From JBBIND01 sp037444075 (GTDB lineage: Bacteria > Acidobacteriota > Terriglobia > Bryobacterales > Bryobacteraceae): a stretch of DNA of 57,389 nt. The stretch spans positions 1 through 57,389 of the forward strand of contig JBBIND010000017.1 in the NCBI GenBank assembly GCA_037444075.1, in the 5' to 3' direction. Below, piece after piece: positions 15,822-24,229 of this stretch. Each line of letters starts with the position of its first letter. Positions within the stretch are counted from its first letter, which is position 1. The notes beneath the pieces were generated by a model. That model saw nothing but the letters and a program-made list of their open reading frames with translations, made no database searches and was not told where the DNA came from. A program made the position numbers and the translations under genes.

Positions 15822-16220
15822 GTGGCAGCTACGTTAGTACAGTACATGGGGACCGGCCGCAGAAAAGAAGCGGTGGCGAGGATTTTCCTTCGCTCAGGCA
15901 GCGGCCAGATCACCGTCAATCAGAGGCCGATTGAGAAGTACTTTCCCACCGAGTCGGAGAGGGCTGCGGTAAGGCAGCCGCTTCTGGCGACTGAGACGGC
16001 CGACAAGTTCGACATTCTGATCACCACCAACGGTGGCGGCAGAGCAGGGCAGGCGGGAGCCGCCCGCCTGGGGATCGCCCGGGCGCTGTGTGAATTCAAT
16101 CTCGAGCTGCGCCCCAAGCTGAAGCAGCTCGGATTGTTGACGAGAGACCCTCGCGGGCACGAGCGCAAGAAGTACGGCCAGAAAGGCGCCCGCAAGCGGT
16201 TCCAGTTCTCCAAGCGCTAA
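15822..16220 (+). CDS. rpsI: Ribosomal protein S9 (uS9)
   Basis: Small-subunit protein S9, 132 residues. VQYMGTGRRKEAVARIFLR opens the protein, ITVNQRPIEKYFP and GGGRAGQAGAARLGIARAL follow, and the C-terminal tail KKYGQKGARKRFQFSKR that reaches the decoding site ends in the usual SKR. Two GTG codons could start it (15816 and 15822). The second sits 8 bases after AAGAGG (15808-15813), the first only 2, so 15822 is chosen. Confidence 0.97.
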   Translation: MAATLVQYMGTGRRKEAVARIFLRSGSGQITVNQRPIEKYFPTESERAAVRQPLLATETADKFDILITTNGGGRAGQAGAARLGIARALCEFNLELRPKLKQLGLLTRDPRGHERKKYGQKGARKRFQFSKR

Positions 16221-16451
16221 CCCCGTAATGCAAGTTTTTGCTCTGGTGAAGGGACGCTGCACACCGGAGGTCTGGTTGCAGCGGCTCTCACAGAGCGAGC
16301 ATTCTTCCCGAGCAAATCTCGTCTTGGACCGTTCGGGGAGAAACCGACACCGGCGCGGGATGGCCGCCGCCGGAATCCGCAGGCCGGGATAATATTGCCC
16401 GCCGAACGGAAATCAACACCAGATCACATTGACTAGGACAAGGGAGGCATT
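16221..16451 (+). promoter_or_regulatory. Leader/intergenic region upstream of rpsB
   Basis: 231 bases without a gene between rpsI and rpsB. A -10-like run GATAATATT (16388-16396) is present without a good -35. The last 60 bases would be the rpsB leader, ending in GGGAGG (16442-16447) ahead of a TTG start. Many bacteria control rpsB-tsf by binding of S2 to this leader; here I see no specific motif, so that control is only a possibility. Confidence 0.35.
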
Positions 16452-17342
16452 TTGCCGTCTATCTCAATGAAAGAATTGCTCGAAGCGGGCGTTCACTTCG
16501 GGCACCAGACCAGGCGCTGGAATCCGAAGATGAAAGAGTACATCTTCGGGGAACGCAACGGGATTTACATCATTGACCTTCAGAAGACTCTGAAGCTGTT
16601 CAAAGACGCTCTACGGTTCGTGGCTGAGTCAGCCGCCAATGGCAAAACGGTCCTGTTTCTGGGCACCAAGCGGCAGGCGCAGGACGCCATCAGCGAGGAA
16701 GCCGCGCGCTGCGGGATGTTCTTCGTGAACCAGCGTTGGCTGGGCGGGTTGCTTACGAACAACCCCACTGTCCAGCGCTCCATCAAGCGCTTCAAGGAAC
16801 TCGAGGCGATGGCTGCCCAAGGCAACTACGAAGGGCGCTCCAAGAAGGAGATCATCCGCCTGGAGCGGGAGCGCAAGAGTCTCGCCAAGAACCTCTCGGG
16901 TATTCGTGACCTGCCGGGGTTGCCGGACATCCTCTTCGTGGTGGATTCACAGCGCGAGAGCATCGCGGTGAAGGAAGCCCGGAGACTGAACATCCCCGTG
17001 GTGGCAGTGGTGGACACCAACTGCGACCCGGATATGGTGGATTACGTCATTCCCGGCAACGACGACGCTTTGCGCGCCATCCGGTTGTTCACTTCCAAGA
17101 TTGCGGACGCCGTCGCGGAAGGCCGCACGATGGCCACCGAGCAGGATTTCGCCGCCGAGCGGGTGGAAGCGGATGAAATGGAAGCGGAGGAAACGGACGA
17201 GTACAGCCGCTATCTGGACCCGCAGTATTCCGAACAGCTAATGTCGGAAAGCCTGCAGAGCGAAGCACAAGTTGCCGCGGTCTCGCCGGAAAAAGAGCCC
17301 GAAACACAGCCGGGCGAGTCAGCCGGAGAATCCGACGGATAA
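16452..17342 (+). CDS. rpsB: Ribosomal protein S2 (uS2)
   Basis: Small-subunit protein S2, 296 residues. The N-terminus ISMKELLEAGVHFGHQTRRW and blocks ERNGIYIIDLQKTLK, NQRWLGGLLTNN, LPGLPDILFVVDSQRE and NIPVVAVVDTNCDPDMVDYVIPGNDDA are canonical. About 60 extra residues at the C-terminus are acidic (Glu-rich), longer than the E. coli protein, a feature seen in several phyla. It begins with TTG at 16452 behind GGGAGG (16442-16447); no ATG is available near the conserved start. Confidence 0.98.
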   Translation: MPSISMKELLEAGVHFGHQTRRWNPKMKEYIFGERNGIYIIDLQKTLKLFKDALRFVAESAANGKTVLFLGTKRQAQDAISEEAARCGMFFVNQRWLGGLLTNNPTVQRSIKRFKELEAMAAQGNYEGRSKKEIIRLERERKSLAKNLSGIRDLPGLPDILFVVDSQRESIAVKEARRLNIPVVAVVDTNCDPDMVDYVIPGNDDALRAIRLFTSKIADAVAEGRTMATEQDFAAERVEADEMEAEETDEYSRYLDPQYSEQLMSESLQSEAQVAAVSPEKEPETQPGESAGESDG

Positions 17343-17408
17343 GGGCCGCCCGACAGCGGCCGTAACCTGTCCAAACGCGGGCAAGAGATCTTACAGTTGG
17401 GGAGTGTT

Positions 17409-18041
17409 ATGGCGGAGATTACCGCACAATTAGTGAAGCAGCTTAGGGACCGTACCGGCGCCGGAATGATGGATTGCCGGTCAGCTCTGGTGGAAGCTCA
17501 GGGCGATGTGACCGAAGCCGAAGTGGTTCTGCGCAAGCGCGGGATTGCCTCGGCGTCGAAAAAGAGCGCCCGGGCCACGCGCCAGGGGATGGTTTCGACC
17601 TACATTCATCCGGGCGCGCAGCTTGGCGTGATCGTTGAATTGAATTGCGAATCGGACTTCGTGGCCCGCACGGAGGACTTCCGGGAACTCGCGCACGACG
17701 TGGCCATGCAAGTGGCTGCTACCGATCCGCGCTTCGTCCGCAGGGAAGAGGTGACGGCCGAGGTGCTCGACAAGGAGCGCGAAATCGCCCGTGAGCGCGG
17801 CCTGGCGGAAGGCAAGCCCGAGAAGGTCCTGGACCGCATTGTGGAAGGCCGCCTCGAGAAGTTTTACGAAGAAGTCTGCCTTTACGAGCAGCCTTACATC
17901 AAGGACAACACGCTGACGATCGACCAGCTGGTCAAGACCAAGATCGCCAAGCTGGGTGAGAACATCTCCATTGCCCGGTTTGTGCGCTTCAAGGTTGGTG
18001 AGACGGCTGGCGATTCCAAGCCCGCCCCCGCCTCCGAGTAG
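17409..18041 (+). CDS. tsf: Translation elongation factor Ts
   Basis: EF-Ts exchanges GDP for GTP on EF-Tu. The 210-residue protein is of the short type. The UBA-like N-terminus AQLVKQLRDRTGAGMMDCRSAL with VTEAEVVLRKRG (residues 6-45), and IVELNCESDFVARTEDFREL, are diagnostic; a C-terminal EF-Tu-contact region LYEQPYIKDNTLTIDQLV follows. ATG at 17409 is chosen over an in-frame TTG at 17397 because GGGGAG (17399-17404) is placed for the ATG. Second gene of rpsB-tsf-pyrH-frr. Confidence 0.97.
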   Translation: MAEITAQLVKQLRDRTGAGMMDCRSALVEAQGDVTEAEVVLRKRGIASASKKSARATRQGMVSTYIHPGAQLGVIVELNCESDFVARTEDFRELAHDVAMQVAATDPRFVRREEVTAEVLDKEREIARERGLAEGKPEKVLDRIVEGRLEKFYEEVCLYEQPYIKDNTLTIDQLVKTKIAKLGENISIARFVRFKVGETAGDSKPAPASE

Positions 18042-18070
18042 CGCGCGGGATTCAGGAGGCTCGCCGAATC

Positions 18071-18778
18071 ATGCCCAAGTACGGGAGGATGGTCCTCAAA
18101 CTGAGCGGAGAGGCGCTGGCCGGCGGCGCCTCTTTCGGCATTGACGGCGCGCATCTCCAGGCTCTGGCCGGTGAAGTGGCGGAAGTGGCTCGCGCCGGAG
18201 TGCAGTTGGGCATGGTCGTCGGCGGCGGCAATTTCTTCCGCGGAGTGTCCGCAGCCGCCCGGGAAATGGACCGCGTCAGCGCGGACCATATGGGAATGCT
18301 GGCCACGGTCATCAATGCGCTTGCCATGCAGGACGCCATGGAAAAACTGGGCGTCCCGACGCGTGTGATGACCGCCGTTCAGATGCCGCAAGTGGCGGAG
18401 CCCTACATCCGCCGGCGCGCCTTGAGGCACCTTGAAAAGGGCCGCGTCGTCATTTTGGCCGGCGGCACGTCCAATCCTTTCTTCTCCACCGACACCGCGG
18501 CTACTTTGCGCGCCCTGGAATTGCACGCGCAGGTGGTGGCCAAGGCTACGCGCGTGGACGGCGTCTACGACCGTGATCCCCTGAAGCATCCCGACGCCGT
18601 CATGTACTCGGAGATCTCTTACGACGAGGTGCTGAGCAAGTCGCTTCAGGTGATGGACGCCTCCTCGATCGCCATGTGCCGCGACAACCAGCTGCCCGTC
18701 CTGGTTTTCAACTTGAACGTTTCAGGCAATATAATGCGTATTGCGATGGGTGAACCCATCGGGACTTTGATTCACTAG
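18071..18778 (+). CDS. pyrH: UMP kinase
   Basis: PyrH phosphorylates UMP to UDP with ATP; hexameric amino-acid-kinase fold, cytoplasmic. Motifs: YGRMVLKLSGEALAGG, GMVVGGGNFFRG, MDRVSADHMGMLATVINALAM, RVMTAVQMPQVAEPYIRRRA, FILAGGTSNPFF-like (VILAGGTSNPFFSTDTAA), VDGVYDRDPLKHPDA and SIAMCRDNQLPVLVFN. Length 235 normal. It lies 29 bases after tsf and 13 before frr. Confidence 0.97.
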   Translation: MPKYGRMVLKLSGEALAGGASFGIDGAHLQALAGEVAEVARAGVQLGMVVGGGNFFRGVSAAAREMDRVSADHMGMLATVINALAMQDAMEKLGVPTRVMTAVQMPQVAEPYIRRRALRHLEKGRVVILAGGTSNPFFSTDTAATLRALELHAQVVAKATRVDGVYDRDPLKHPDAVMYSEISYDEVLSKSLQVMDASSIAMCRDNQLPVLVFNLNVSGNIMRIAMGEPIGTLIH

Positions 18779-18791
18779 CGAGCAAAACACC

Positions 18792-19364
18792 ATGCAGCCT
18801 GCCACAACCGTGAAGGAAGTCATCTCTGCCTCCAAGACCCGCATGGACAAGGTGCTGACGGATTTGCAGCACAACATGGCCCACATACGGACCGGACGCG
18901 CCTCCATCAGTCTGCTGGACAGCGTCAAGGTGGACTATTACGGCACGCCCACCCCGCTGAACCAGCTGGCGACGCTCCACGTCCCCGAGCCATCGATGAT
19001 CACCGTGCAACCCTGGGATGTCTCCCAGATAGGGAGCATCGAGAAGTCGATTCGAAGCTCGGACCTCGGCCTGAACCCCTCCAACGACGGCAAACTCATC
19101 CGGGTTCCCATTCCGGCTCTCACCGAGGAGCGCCGCAAGGAGTTGGTGAAGCACCTGCACCATCTCACCGAGGAGCACCGCGTGGCAGTCCGCAATATCC
19201 GCCGCGACGCGAATGATGCCGTGAAGAAGCTCCTGAAGGACAAGCTCATCGGCGAAGACGACGAGCGCCGAGCCTTGGATGAGATTCAGAAGCTCACTGA
19301 CGGCATGATCCAGAATCTGGACCAGGCGTCCAAGACCAAGGAAAAAGAGATCCTCGAAATCTGA
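18792..19364 (+). CDS. frr: Ribosome recycling factor
   Basis: RRF, together with EF-G, splits post-termination ribosomes. The 190-residue sequence has the helical domain MDKVLTDLQHNMAHIRTGRAS, the beta-domain YYGTPTPLNQLATLHVPEPS, and RVPIPALTEERRKELVKHLH, RNIRRDANDAVKKL and GEDDERRALDEIQKLTD. Last gene of the rpsB-tsf-pyrH-frr operon. ATG at 18792 gives a start a few residues longer than in E. coli. Confidence 0.97.
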   Translation: MQPATTVKEVISASKTRMDKVLTDLQHNMAHIRTGRASISLLDSVKVDYYGTPTPLNQLATLHVPEPSMITVQPWDVSQIGSIEKSIRSSDLGLNPSNDGKLIRVPIPALTEERRKELVKHLHHLTEEHRVAVRNIRRDANDAVKKLLKDKLIGEDDERRALDEIQKLTDGMIQNLDQASKTKEKEILEI

Positions 19365-19369
19365 CCTGC

Positions 19370-19404
19370 CGCCGCCATGTCCGCTCGCTCACGCGCTGGC
19401 GGCG
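19370..19404. terminator. Hairpin between convergent frr and 5'-nucleotidase genes
   Basis: CGCCGCCA (19370-19377) and TGGCGGCG (19397-19404) can form an 8-base GC-rich stem with a 19-base loop in the 68-base convergent gap after frr. No T-run follows, so it is only a candidate terminator. Confidence 0.35.
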
Positions 19405-19432
19405 CGCAGGACTGATCTTTACGACGGGCGCC

Positions 19433-21151
19433 CTAGCGGAAATTCTCCTTGCGAAGGGTCTCCACCGCTTGTTCCGGAACGATGCGCCAGTTGTTGTCCG
19501 CTCGCTCCGGCAGCGCTTTCCGCTCGATGTAATACTCCACCATGAGATCGCGCACCGTCTGCGTGGACCGCGACAACACGGGCGCTTCGCGGAACATTTC
19601 ATAGCCGGCGCTGCCCGCTGCCCGGTAGTTGTTCAGCGCGATGCTTAGCGGCTGATCGTCCGCGAGCGGCTTTCCTTTCCAGCGCAAATCCCGCACACGC
19701 TGTCCTTCAGGCTGCCGCAGGTCCAGCTCATAGCTGACTCCCTGAGCCATGTCGTAGTTGAAGCCCATCACCTTCGAGTTGACGAGCGGACCAACGGCGC
19801 AGTCCGGCTGCGGGCAGGTGAGGAAATAGCGCGCGGCATTTTCGAGCGCCCGCCGCACCATCGCGCCCGTGCCTTGAATGACATATAGCTCGTTGTCGTA
19901 GATGTAGAGCGCCGCCAGCGCGCGCGCCGTCACAGGACCTTGGGGCACCTTCACGCGGGGGTTGAAGAGAGCCGTGAAGGAGACGTCCGCTCCGGTATAG
20001 TGCAACTGCACGGCGTGTATGGCGTCCACCAGAGGCGAATCCTCGATGCGCGCAAAGCCGCCATCCAGGGAAGCGCGCGCCTCGGCGACCGGCGTGTCCA
20101 GGTATCGTTCAGTGGCCTGATGGTACCCGGCGGTGAGGCTCAATATCTGCTGGTCGGCGGCGATGCCCGCATTCACGGGGATGAGCCGGCTGGAAGAAGA
20201 CGTCACTTTCCAGCCGCCTTCAGGACCGCGCTCCAGGCGGAAGTCCATACGGCCCAGTGACATGCCCCACTGCCTCGGCTGGCACAGCAGCACCCCGTTG
20301 GGCAGCTTGTGTCCGGCCACCTCCTGGTGGCTATGTCCGAACACCACGGCGTGAATTCCTTCCACCTCGGTGGCTATCTGGTAAGCCATGTTCTCGCCTG
20401 CGATGCTTTGGGGGCGGCGCTCCCCGGTCTTGAGGTCACGGTCAAGCCCGCCATGGACAGCGGCGATGACCAAGTCTGGCCTGTGGTCGCGTTTCAATCT
20501 TGCCATGGCCTCGCGTGCAGCCATAACGCCGTCGTTGAAACGGTAGCCTGCGTAATGCTCCTGCTTTTCCCAAAGCGGAATGGCGGTGGTGGTGACGCCG
20601 AGGATGGCCACCTTGATGCCGCCGGCATTCTTCACCAGATAGGGTTCAAACGGGGTCACGGCGGCTCCTGGTTCAACCGACGTGTTGGCGGAAAGCCATG
20701 GGAAGTTGGCCTGATTGCGCGCCATCTGAAGCGCCCTGAGCCCGAAGTTGAACTCATGATTGCCGAGCACCATGGCGTCGTAGCCGAGCGCATTCATGGC
20801 TAGCATCATGGGGTCGCCTGCGAAAGGGGGCTTGGGAGGCGCCAGGCCGAGTGGCAGACGGCCGGCGCGGAAATAGGAGTAATAAAGGCTGGCGAGCGGA
20901 GAGCCCTGAATCGTGTCTCCGCAATCCACCAGCAAGGCGTCCGGGTTCGCGGCCCGTTCGCGGCGGATCAGCGTGGCAATCTTGGCCAGCCCCCGTTCGG
21001 CAGGCTGCCGGGTGAAGTAATCGTAGGGTTGGATGAAACCGTGCAGGTCGGTGGTGGCCAGAACGGTCAGCGTGGTGGACTCGGCCGGATGCAACCGGCC
21101 AGGCAGCAGAGCCGCCGCAAGCAAAAGAACGAGGTAGCGAAACCTAACCAT
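19433..21151 (-). CDS. Secreted 5'-nucleotidase / 2',3'-cyclic phosphodiesterase (UshA/CpdB type)
   Basis: A 572-residue periplasmic metallophosphatase. Signal peptide residues 1-22 (VLLLAAALLPGRLHPAES). The calcineurin-like domain carries the metal motifs VLATTDLHGFI (about 30-40), VDCGDTIQGSP, VLGNHEFNFG, AAVHGGLDRD and VFGHSHQEV. The C-terminal 5'-nucleotidase substrate domain spans about 335-545 (SPLVDAIHAVQLHYTGADVSF and NNYRAAGSAGYEMFREAP). It would strip phosphate from extracellular nucleotides. It is 17 bases downstream of a small secreted protein gene and likely co-transcribed with it. Confidence 0.94.
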   Translation of the reverse strand: MVRFRYLVLLLAAALLPGRLHPAESTTLTVLATTDLHGFIQPYDYFTRQPAERGLAKIATLIRRERAANPDALLVDCGDTIQGSPLASLYYSYFRAGRLPLGLAPPKPPFAGDPMMLAMNALGYDAMVLGNHEFNFGLRALQMARNQANFPWLSANTSVEPGAAVTPFEPYLVKNAGGIKVAILGVTTTAIPLWEKQEHYAGYRFNDGVMAAREAMARLKRDHRPDLVIAAVHGGLDRDLKTGERRPQSIAGENMAYQIATEVEGIHAVVFGHSHQEVAGHKLPNGVLLCQPRQWGMSLGRMDFRLERGPEGGWKVTSSSSRLIPVNAGIAADQQILSLTAGYHQATERYLDTPVAEARASLDGGFARIEDSPLVDAIHAVQLHYTGADVSFTALFNPRVKVPQGPVTARALAALYIYDNELYVIQGTGAMVRRALENAARYFLTCPQPDCAVGPLVNSKVMGFNYDMAQGVSYELDLRQPEGQRVRDLRWKGKPLADDQPLSIALNNYRAAGSAGYEMFREAPVLSRSTQTVRDLMVEYYIERKALPERADNNWRIVPEQAVETLRKENFR

Positions 21152-21168
21152 AGGATTTGCCGGCGCCT

Positions 21169-21816
21169 CTAGCGCTCGGGCGCCTTTTCAAGAGGGATTT
21201 CGAAGTAGAACAGTTCCTTGCCGGTGGGCGCTTCGAAAATCCGCGTAATGTACGCCTTGGCGCCGTGCGAGTGCGCCGTCTGGAAGTAGAAGAAACCACT
21301 GGCGGATTCTCCCTGCGGCAACATGCGCGCGGCAAAGGCGCGGCCGGGTATTTCCCAGATGTCCAGCGGGTTCTTGCGCCCGCGGCGCGGCAGGGGTGAG
21401 GTTTGAATATTCGGCCTCTGCGGTCCGTGGAGATAGGGGATTTCGCGCGCGGGAGTTGCCTCTATCCTCCGGCGGTCCGGGCGTACGTACTCGACCCTGA
21501 GGCTCTCCAGGTTCAAGGTCTGGCCGGAGTTGTTTTCCATCACGACGAGCACCGGCAGTACGCCGTGCTTGTTCGGGTTGAGCTTGCCGAACGCCGTCCG
21601 CGTTGCCTTGTCCGTTTCATAAACAACCGCGGCGATCGTCACGCCGGCTATCTTCTGATGACTCTGGTAGGAGGCGGCGGGAGCAACGGAGAACTTCTCG
21701 TCGTTGTTGTCCGCCGCCCGGGCGGCTATACTCTCCTGAGGATGCGGCGCCGCGACATAAGCGGAGAGCCCGCAGAAAAGGATTATCAGACATTTGCGGC
21801 AAAAGGGCATATTCAT
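21169..21816 (-). CDS. Secreted hypothetical protein
   Basis: A 215-residue protein with a signal peptide (MPFCRKCLIILFCGLSAYVA). I do not recognise a named family. The mature part looks beta-rich: VTIAAVVYETDKATRTAFGKLNPN, VLPVLVVMENNSGQTLNL, VEYVRPDRRRIEAT, then a Pro/Arg-rich loop and SASGFFYFQTAHSHGAKAYI. This pattern resembles secreted beta-sandwich accessory proteins of Acidobacteria. It precedes the 5'-nucleotidase gene by 17 bases on the same strand. Its ATG at 21816 lies inside the start region of the divergent waaA-lpxK gene; an internal ATG at 21810 would shorten the overlap. Confidence 0.75.
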   Translation of the reverse strand: MNMPFCRKCLIILFCGLSAYVAAPHPQESIAARAADNNDEKFSVAPAASYQSHQKIAGVTIAAVVYETDKATRTAFGKLNPNKHGVLPVLVVMENNSGQTLNLESLRVEYVRPDRRRIEATPAREIPYLHGPQRPNIQTSPLPRRGRKNPLDIWEIPGRAFAARMLPQGESASGFFYFQTAHSHGAKAYITRIFEAPTGKELFYFEIPLEKAPER

Positions 21817-24229
21817 CCTCTATCGGTTCGTCCAGTGGCTCTTATTCCCTCTCCTGGTAGTCTATCTTCTGTTCAGGGGCGCGCGCGACAGACGTTATTA
21901 CGGACGCCTCGGTGAACGCTTTGGTTTCCTGCCGCGGCCGATGCGCCGCAAGGCGCCGGGCGCCATTTGGGTCCACGCCGTCTCGGTAGGGGAGATCCTT
22001 TCTGCGCAGCGTTTGCTGGAGGGTCTGCGAGCCCGGCGTCCGCTCGCGCCCATCTATGTCTCAACGACGACCTTGGCTGGCATGGCAGTGGCCCAGGAAC
22101 GCCTGCGCGGTTTGGTGGACGGGATCTTCCACACGCCGCTCGACTATTGCTTCGCCGTGCGGCGTGTCCTGCGGACGCTGCAGCCTTCGGTGGTGGTCAT
22201 CCTGGAGACCGAAATCTGGCCGAACCTGTGGCGTGAAACCAAGCGAACCAAGGCGGGGCTGATTATAGTCAACGGGCGCATTTCGGACCGGGCGATGCCG
22301 CGCTATGCCGCTTTGCGCTGGTTCTTCCGGCAACTGCTGACATTGCCCGACGCGCTCCTCGTACAGGATGGCGTGGCTGCTGAGCGGTACCTGGCGATCG
22401 GCGCGCCCGCCGGCCTGGTGCACACCGCGGGCAATCTGAAGTACGACTTCGATCCCAGCCGGGTTGAGCAGCCGGCCGTCATTGTGCGCTTTCTGGAGCG
22501 GTTATCTCCGGCACACGTCTGGATTGCAGCGAGCACGATGCCGCCCCTCGAAGATGGGGATGTGGATGAAGACGATGCCGTGCTGGAGGCATTCGGGAGG
22601 CTCGCCGCGGCCTTCCCGGAGCTTCTCCTCGTGCTGGCGCCCCGGCGGCCGGAGCACTTCCGCACGGCCGCGGAGAAACTGGAGCGCCGGGGCATATCCC
22701 ACGTGCGGCGGTCCGCGCTCCACGGCGCCTCGGGCCTTCCGCTCCCCGGCGTGCTCCTGATGGACACGATGGGAGAACTGGCGGGGCTGTTCCCGCGCGG
22801 CGACGTAGTCTTCATGGGCGGAACGCTGGCCAAGCGTGGAGGCCATAACGTGCTCGAGCCAGCGCACTTCAGCCGCGCCATCCTTTGCGGGCCACACATG
22901 GAGAATTTTCCGGCCATTGCGAAGGAATTCCGTGCTGGAGGGGGGTATCTCGAAATCAGCTCTGCCGGGGAATTGGCGCCGGCTGTCGAGCGCCTCCTGC
23001 GCGACCCGGACCACCGGGCTGAAGTCGGTGTTCGTGCGAAGGAACTGGCATCGGCTCAAGGAGGGGCAACCGAACGTGCTCTTGAGCGCGTCGTCGCGTT
23101 GCACGCCTCGGCGGCGCCGCTCCCCCGGCGCCCGGCTCCGCTCTGGTGGCTGTTGTGGCCGTTGTCGCAGCTTTGGAAAGGCGGCGTGCTGCTGAAGCGT
23201 TCGAGGGCACTGGCACGCAGCCGCTCGCTCGATACACCCACTGTCAGCATCGGGAACATAGGCATGGGTGGCGCGGGCAAGACGCCCTGCGTGCTCCACC
23301 TGGCAGCCTGTCTCAGGAGGGACGGTCTGCGCCCCGCCATTCTCACCCGGGGCTACAAGCGCGACTCGCCGCAGAAGTCCACCATCCTCGGGGCGGGCGC
23401 TTTGGCTCCCAGGGCGCTTACCGGCGATGAGGGACAGCTATTCCTGCGTTCGGGCGAGGCGCCGGTGGGCATTGGCGCGAACCGCTATCGCACGGGGCGG
23501 CTGTTGGAAGCCAAGTTCAGCCCCGACGTCATTTTGCTGGACGACGCCTTTCAGCACTGGAGCCTCAAGCGGACCTTCGACCTGGTGCTCATCGATGCTC
23601 TGGATCCCTGGGCGGGAGGCGAGTTGTTCCCGCTGGGGCGGTTGCGTGAACCCTTGGAGGCGCTGGGACGCGCGGACGCCTTCCTGATCACGCGGGCAGA
23701 ATCGGGAGCTCATCTGGACGGCATTGAGGCGCGCCTGGCGCAGTTGAACTCGCGGGCGCCAGTGTTCCGCTCCTCCGTCGTGCCGGAAACTTGGGTTGAC
23801 GCCGCCACCGGCGAGATCTGCGGAGAACGCGCGCCCGCCTGTTCGCGCGTGGCGGCTTTTTGCGGCTTGGCCAATCCCTCCGCGTTTTGGCAAACTCTGG
23901 CGGCCACGGGATGCCATCCGGCGTTCCGGTGGACTTTCGACGATCACCACAAGTACCGCCCTGCGGAGTTGCGGCGGCTGGCGCTCCGGGCGCGCAGCGT
24001 GGGCGCCGAAGTGCTGCTGACGACCGAGAAGGACCTGATGAACCTGCCGGCTGCGTTCGACAAACTGGTGGCGCCGCTGCGACTGATGTGGCTGCGGATC
24101 CGGCTGGAAATCGAGCGCGAGGACGTGCTGCTGGCCCTGATTCGGGAAAAGGCAGGACTGAACGTCAGGCGCGCCGGGGGCGGGCAGGCGCCACAACGCC
24201 CGCCTCCAAATCCAGCAGGCGGCGCTTGA
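21794..24229 (+). CDS. Fused WaaA-LpxK: Kdo transferase plus lipid A 4'-kinase
   Basis: An 811-residue single frame joining two lipid A enzymes. Residues 1-430 are WaaA (KdtA): membrane anchor FILYRFVQWLLFPLLVVYLLF, IWVHAVSVGEILSAQ with the catalytic Glu, VVILETEIWPNLW, and GGTLAKRGGHNVLEPA. Residues about 455-790 are LpxK: IGNIGMGGAGKTPCVLH (Walker A, about 487-502), LTRGYKRDS, VILLDDAFQHWSLKRTFDLVLID (about 580-602) and ELFPLGRLREP, then TFDDHHKY and LLTTEKDLMNL. WaaA adds Kdo to lipid IVA and LpxK phosphorylates the 4' position, consecutive inner-membrane steps. No stop or start separates them. Start is TTG at 21794 with AAAGGA 11 bases upstream; no ATG is available. The 3' end overlaps the convergent ogt gene by 65 bases. 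Confidence 0.95.
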   Translation: MRQKGIFILYRFVQWLLFPLLVVYLLFRGARDRRYYGRLGERFGFLPRPMRRKAPGAIWVHAVSVGEILSAQRLLEGLRARRPLAPIYVSTTTLAGMAVAQERLRGLVDGIFHTPLDYCFAVRRVLRTLQPSVVVILETEIWPNLWRETKRTKAGLIIVNGRISDRAMPRYAALRWFFRQLLTLPDALLVQDGVAAERYLAIGAPAGLVHTAGNLKYDFDPSRVEQPAVIVRFLERLSPAHVWIAASTMPPLEDGDVDEDDAVLEAFGRLAAAFPELLLVLAPRRPEHFRTAAEKLERRGISHVRRSALHGASGLPLPGVLLMDTMGELAGLFPRGDVVFMGGTLAKRGGHNVLEPAHFSRAILCGPHMENFPAIAKEFRAGGGYLEISSAGELAPAVERLLRDPDHRAEVGVRAKELASAQGGATERALERVVALHASAAPLPRRPAPLWWLLWPLSQLWKGGVLLKRSRALARSRSLDTPTVSIGNIGMGGAGKTPCVLHLAACLRRDGLRPAILTRGYKRDSPQKSTILGAGALAPRALTGDEGQLFLRSGEAPVGIGANRYRTGRLLEAKFSPDVILLDDAFQHWSLKRTFDLVLIDALDPWAGGELFPLGRLREPLEALGRADAFLITRAESGAHLDGIEARLAQLNSRAPVFRSSVVPETWVDAATGEICGERAPACSRVAAFCGLANPSAFWQTLAATGCHPAFRWTFDDHHKYRPAELRRLALRARSVGAEVLLTTEKDLMNLPAAFDKLVAPLRLMWLRIRLEIEREDVLLALIREKAGLNVRRAGGGQAPQRPPPNPAGGA

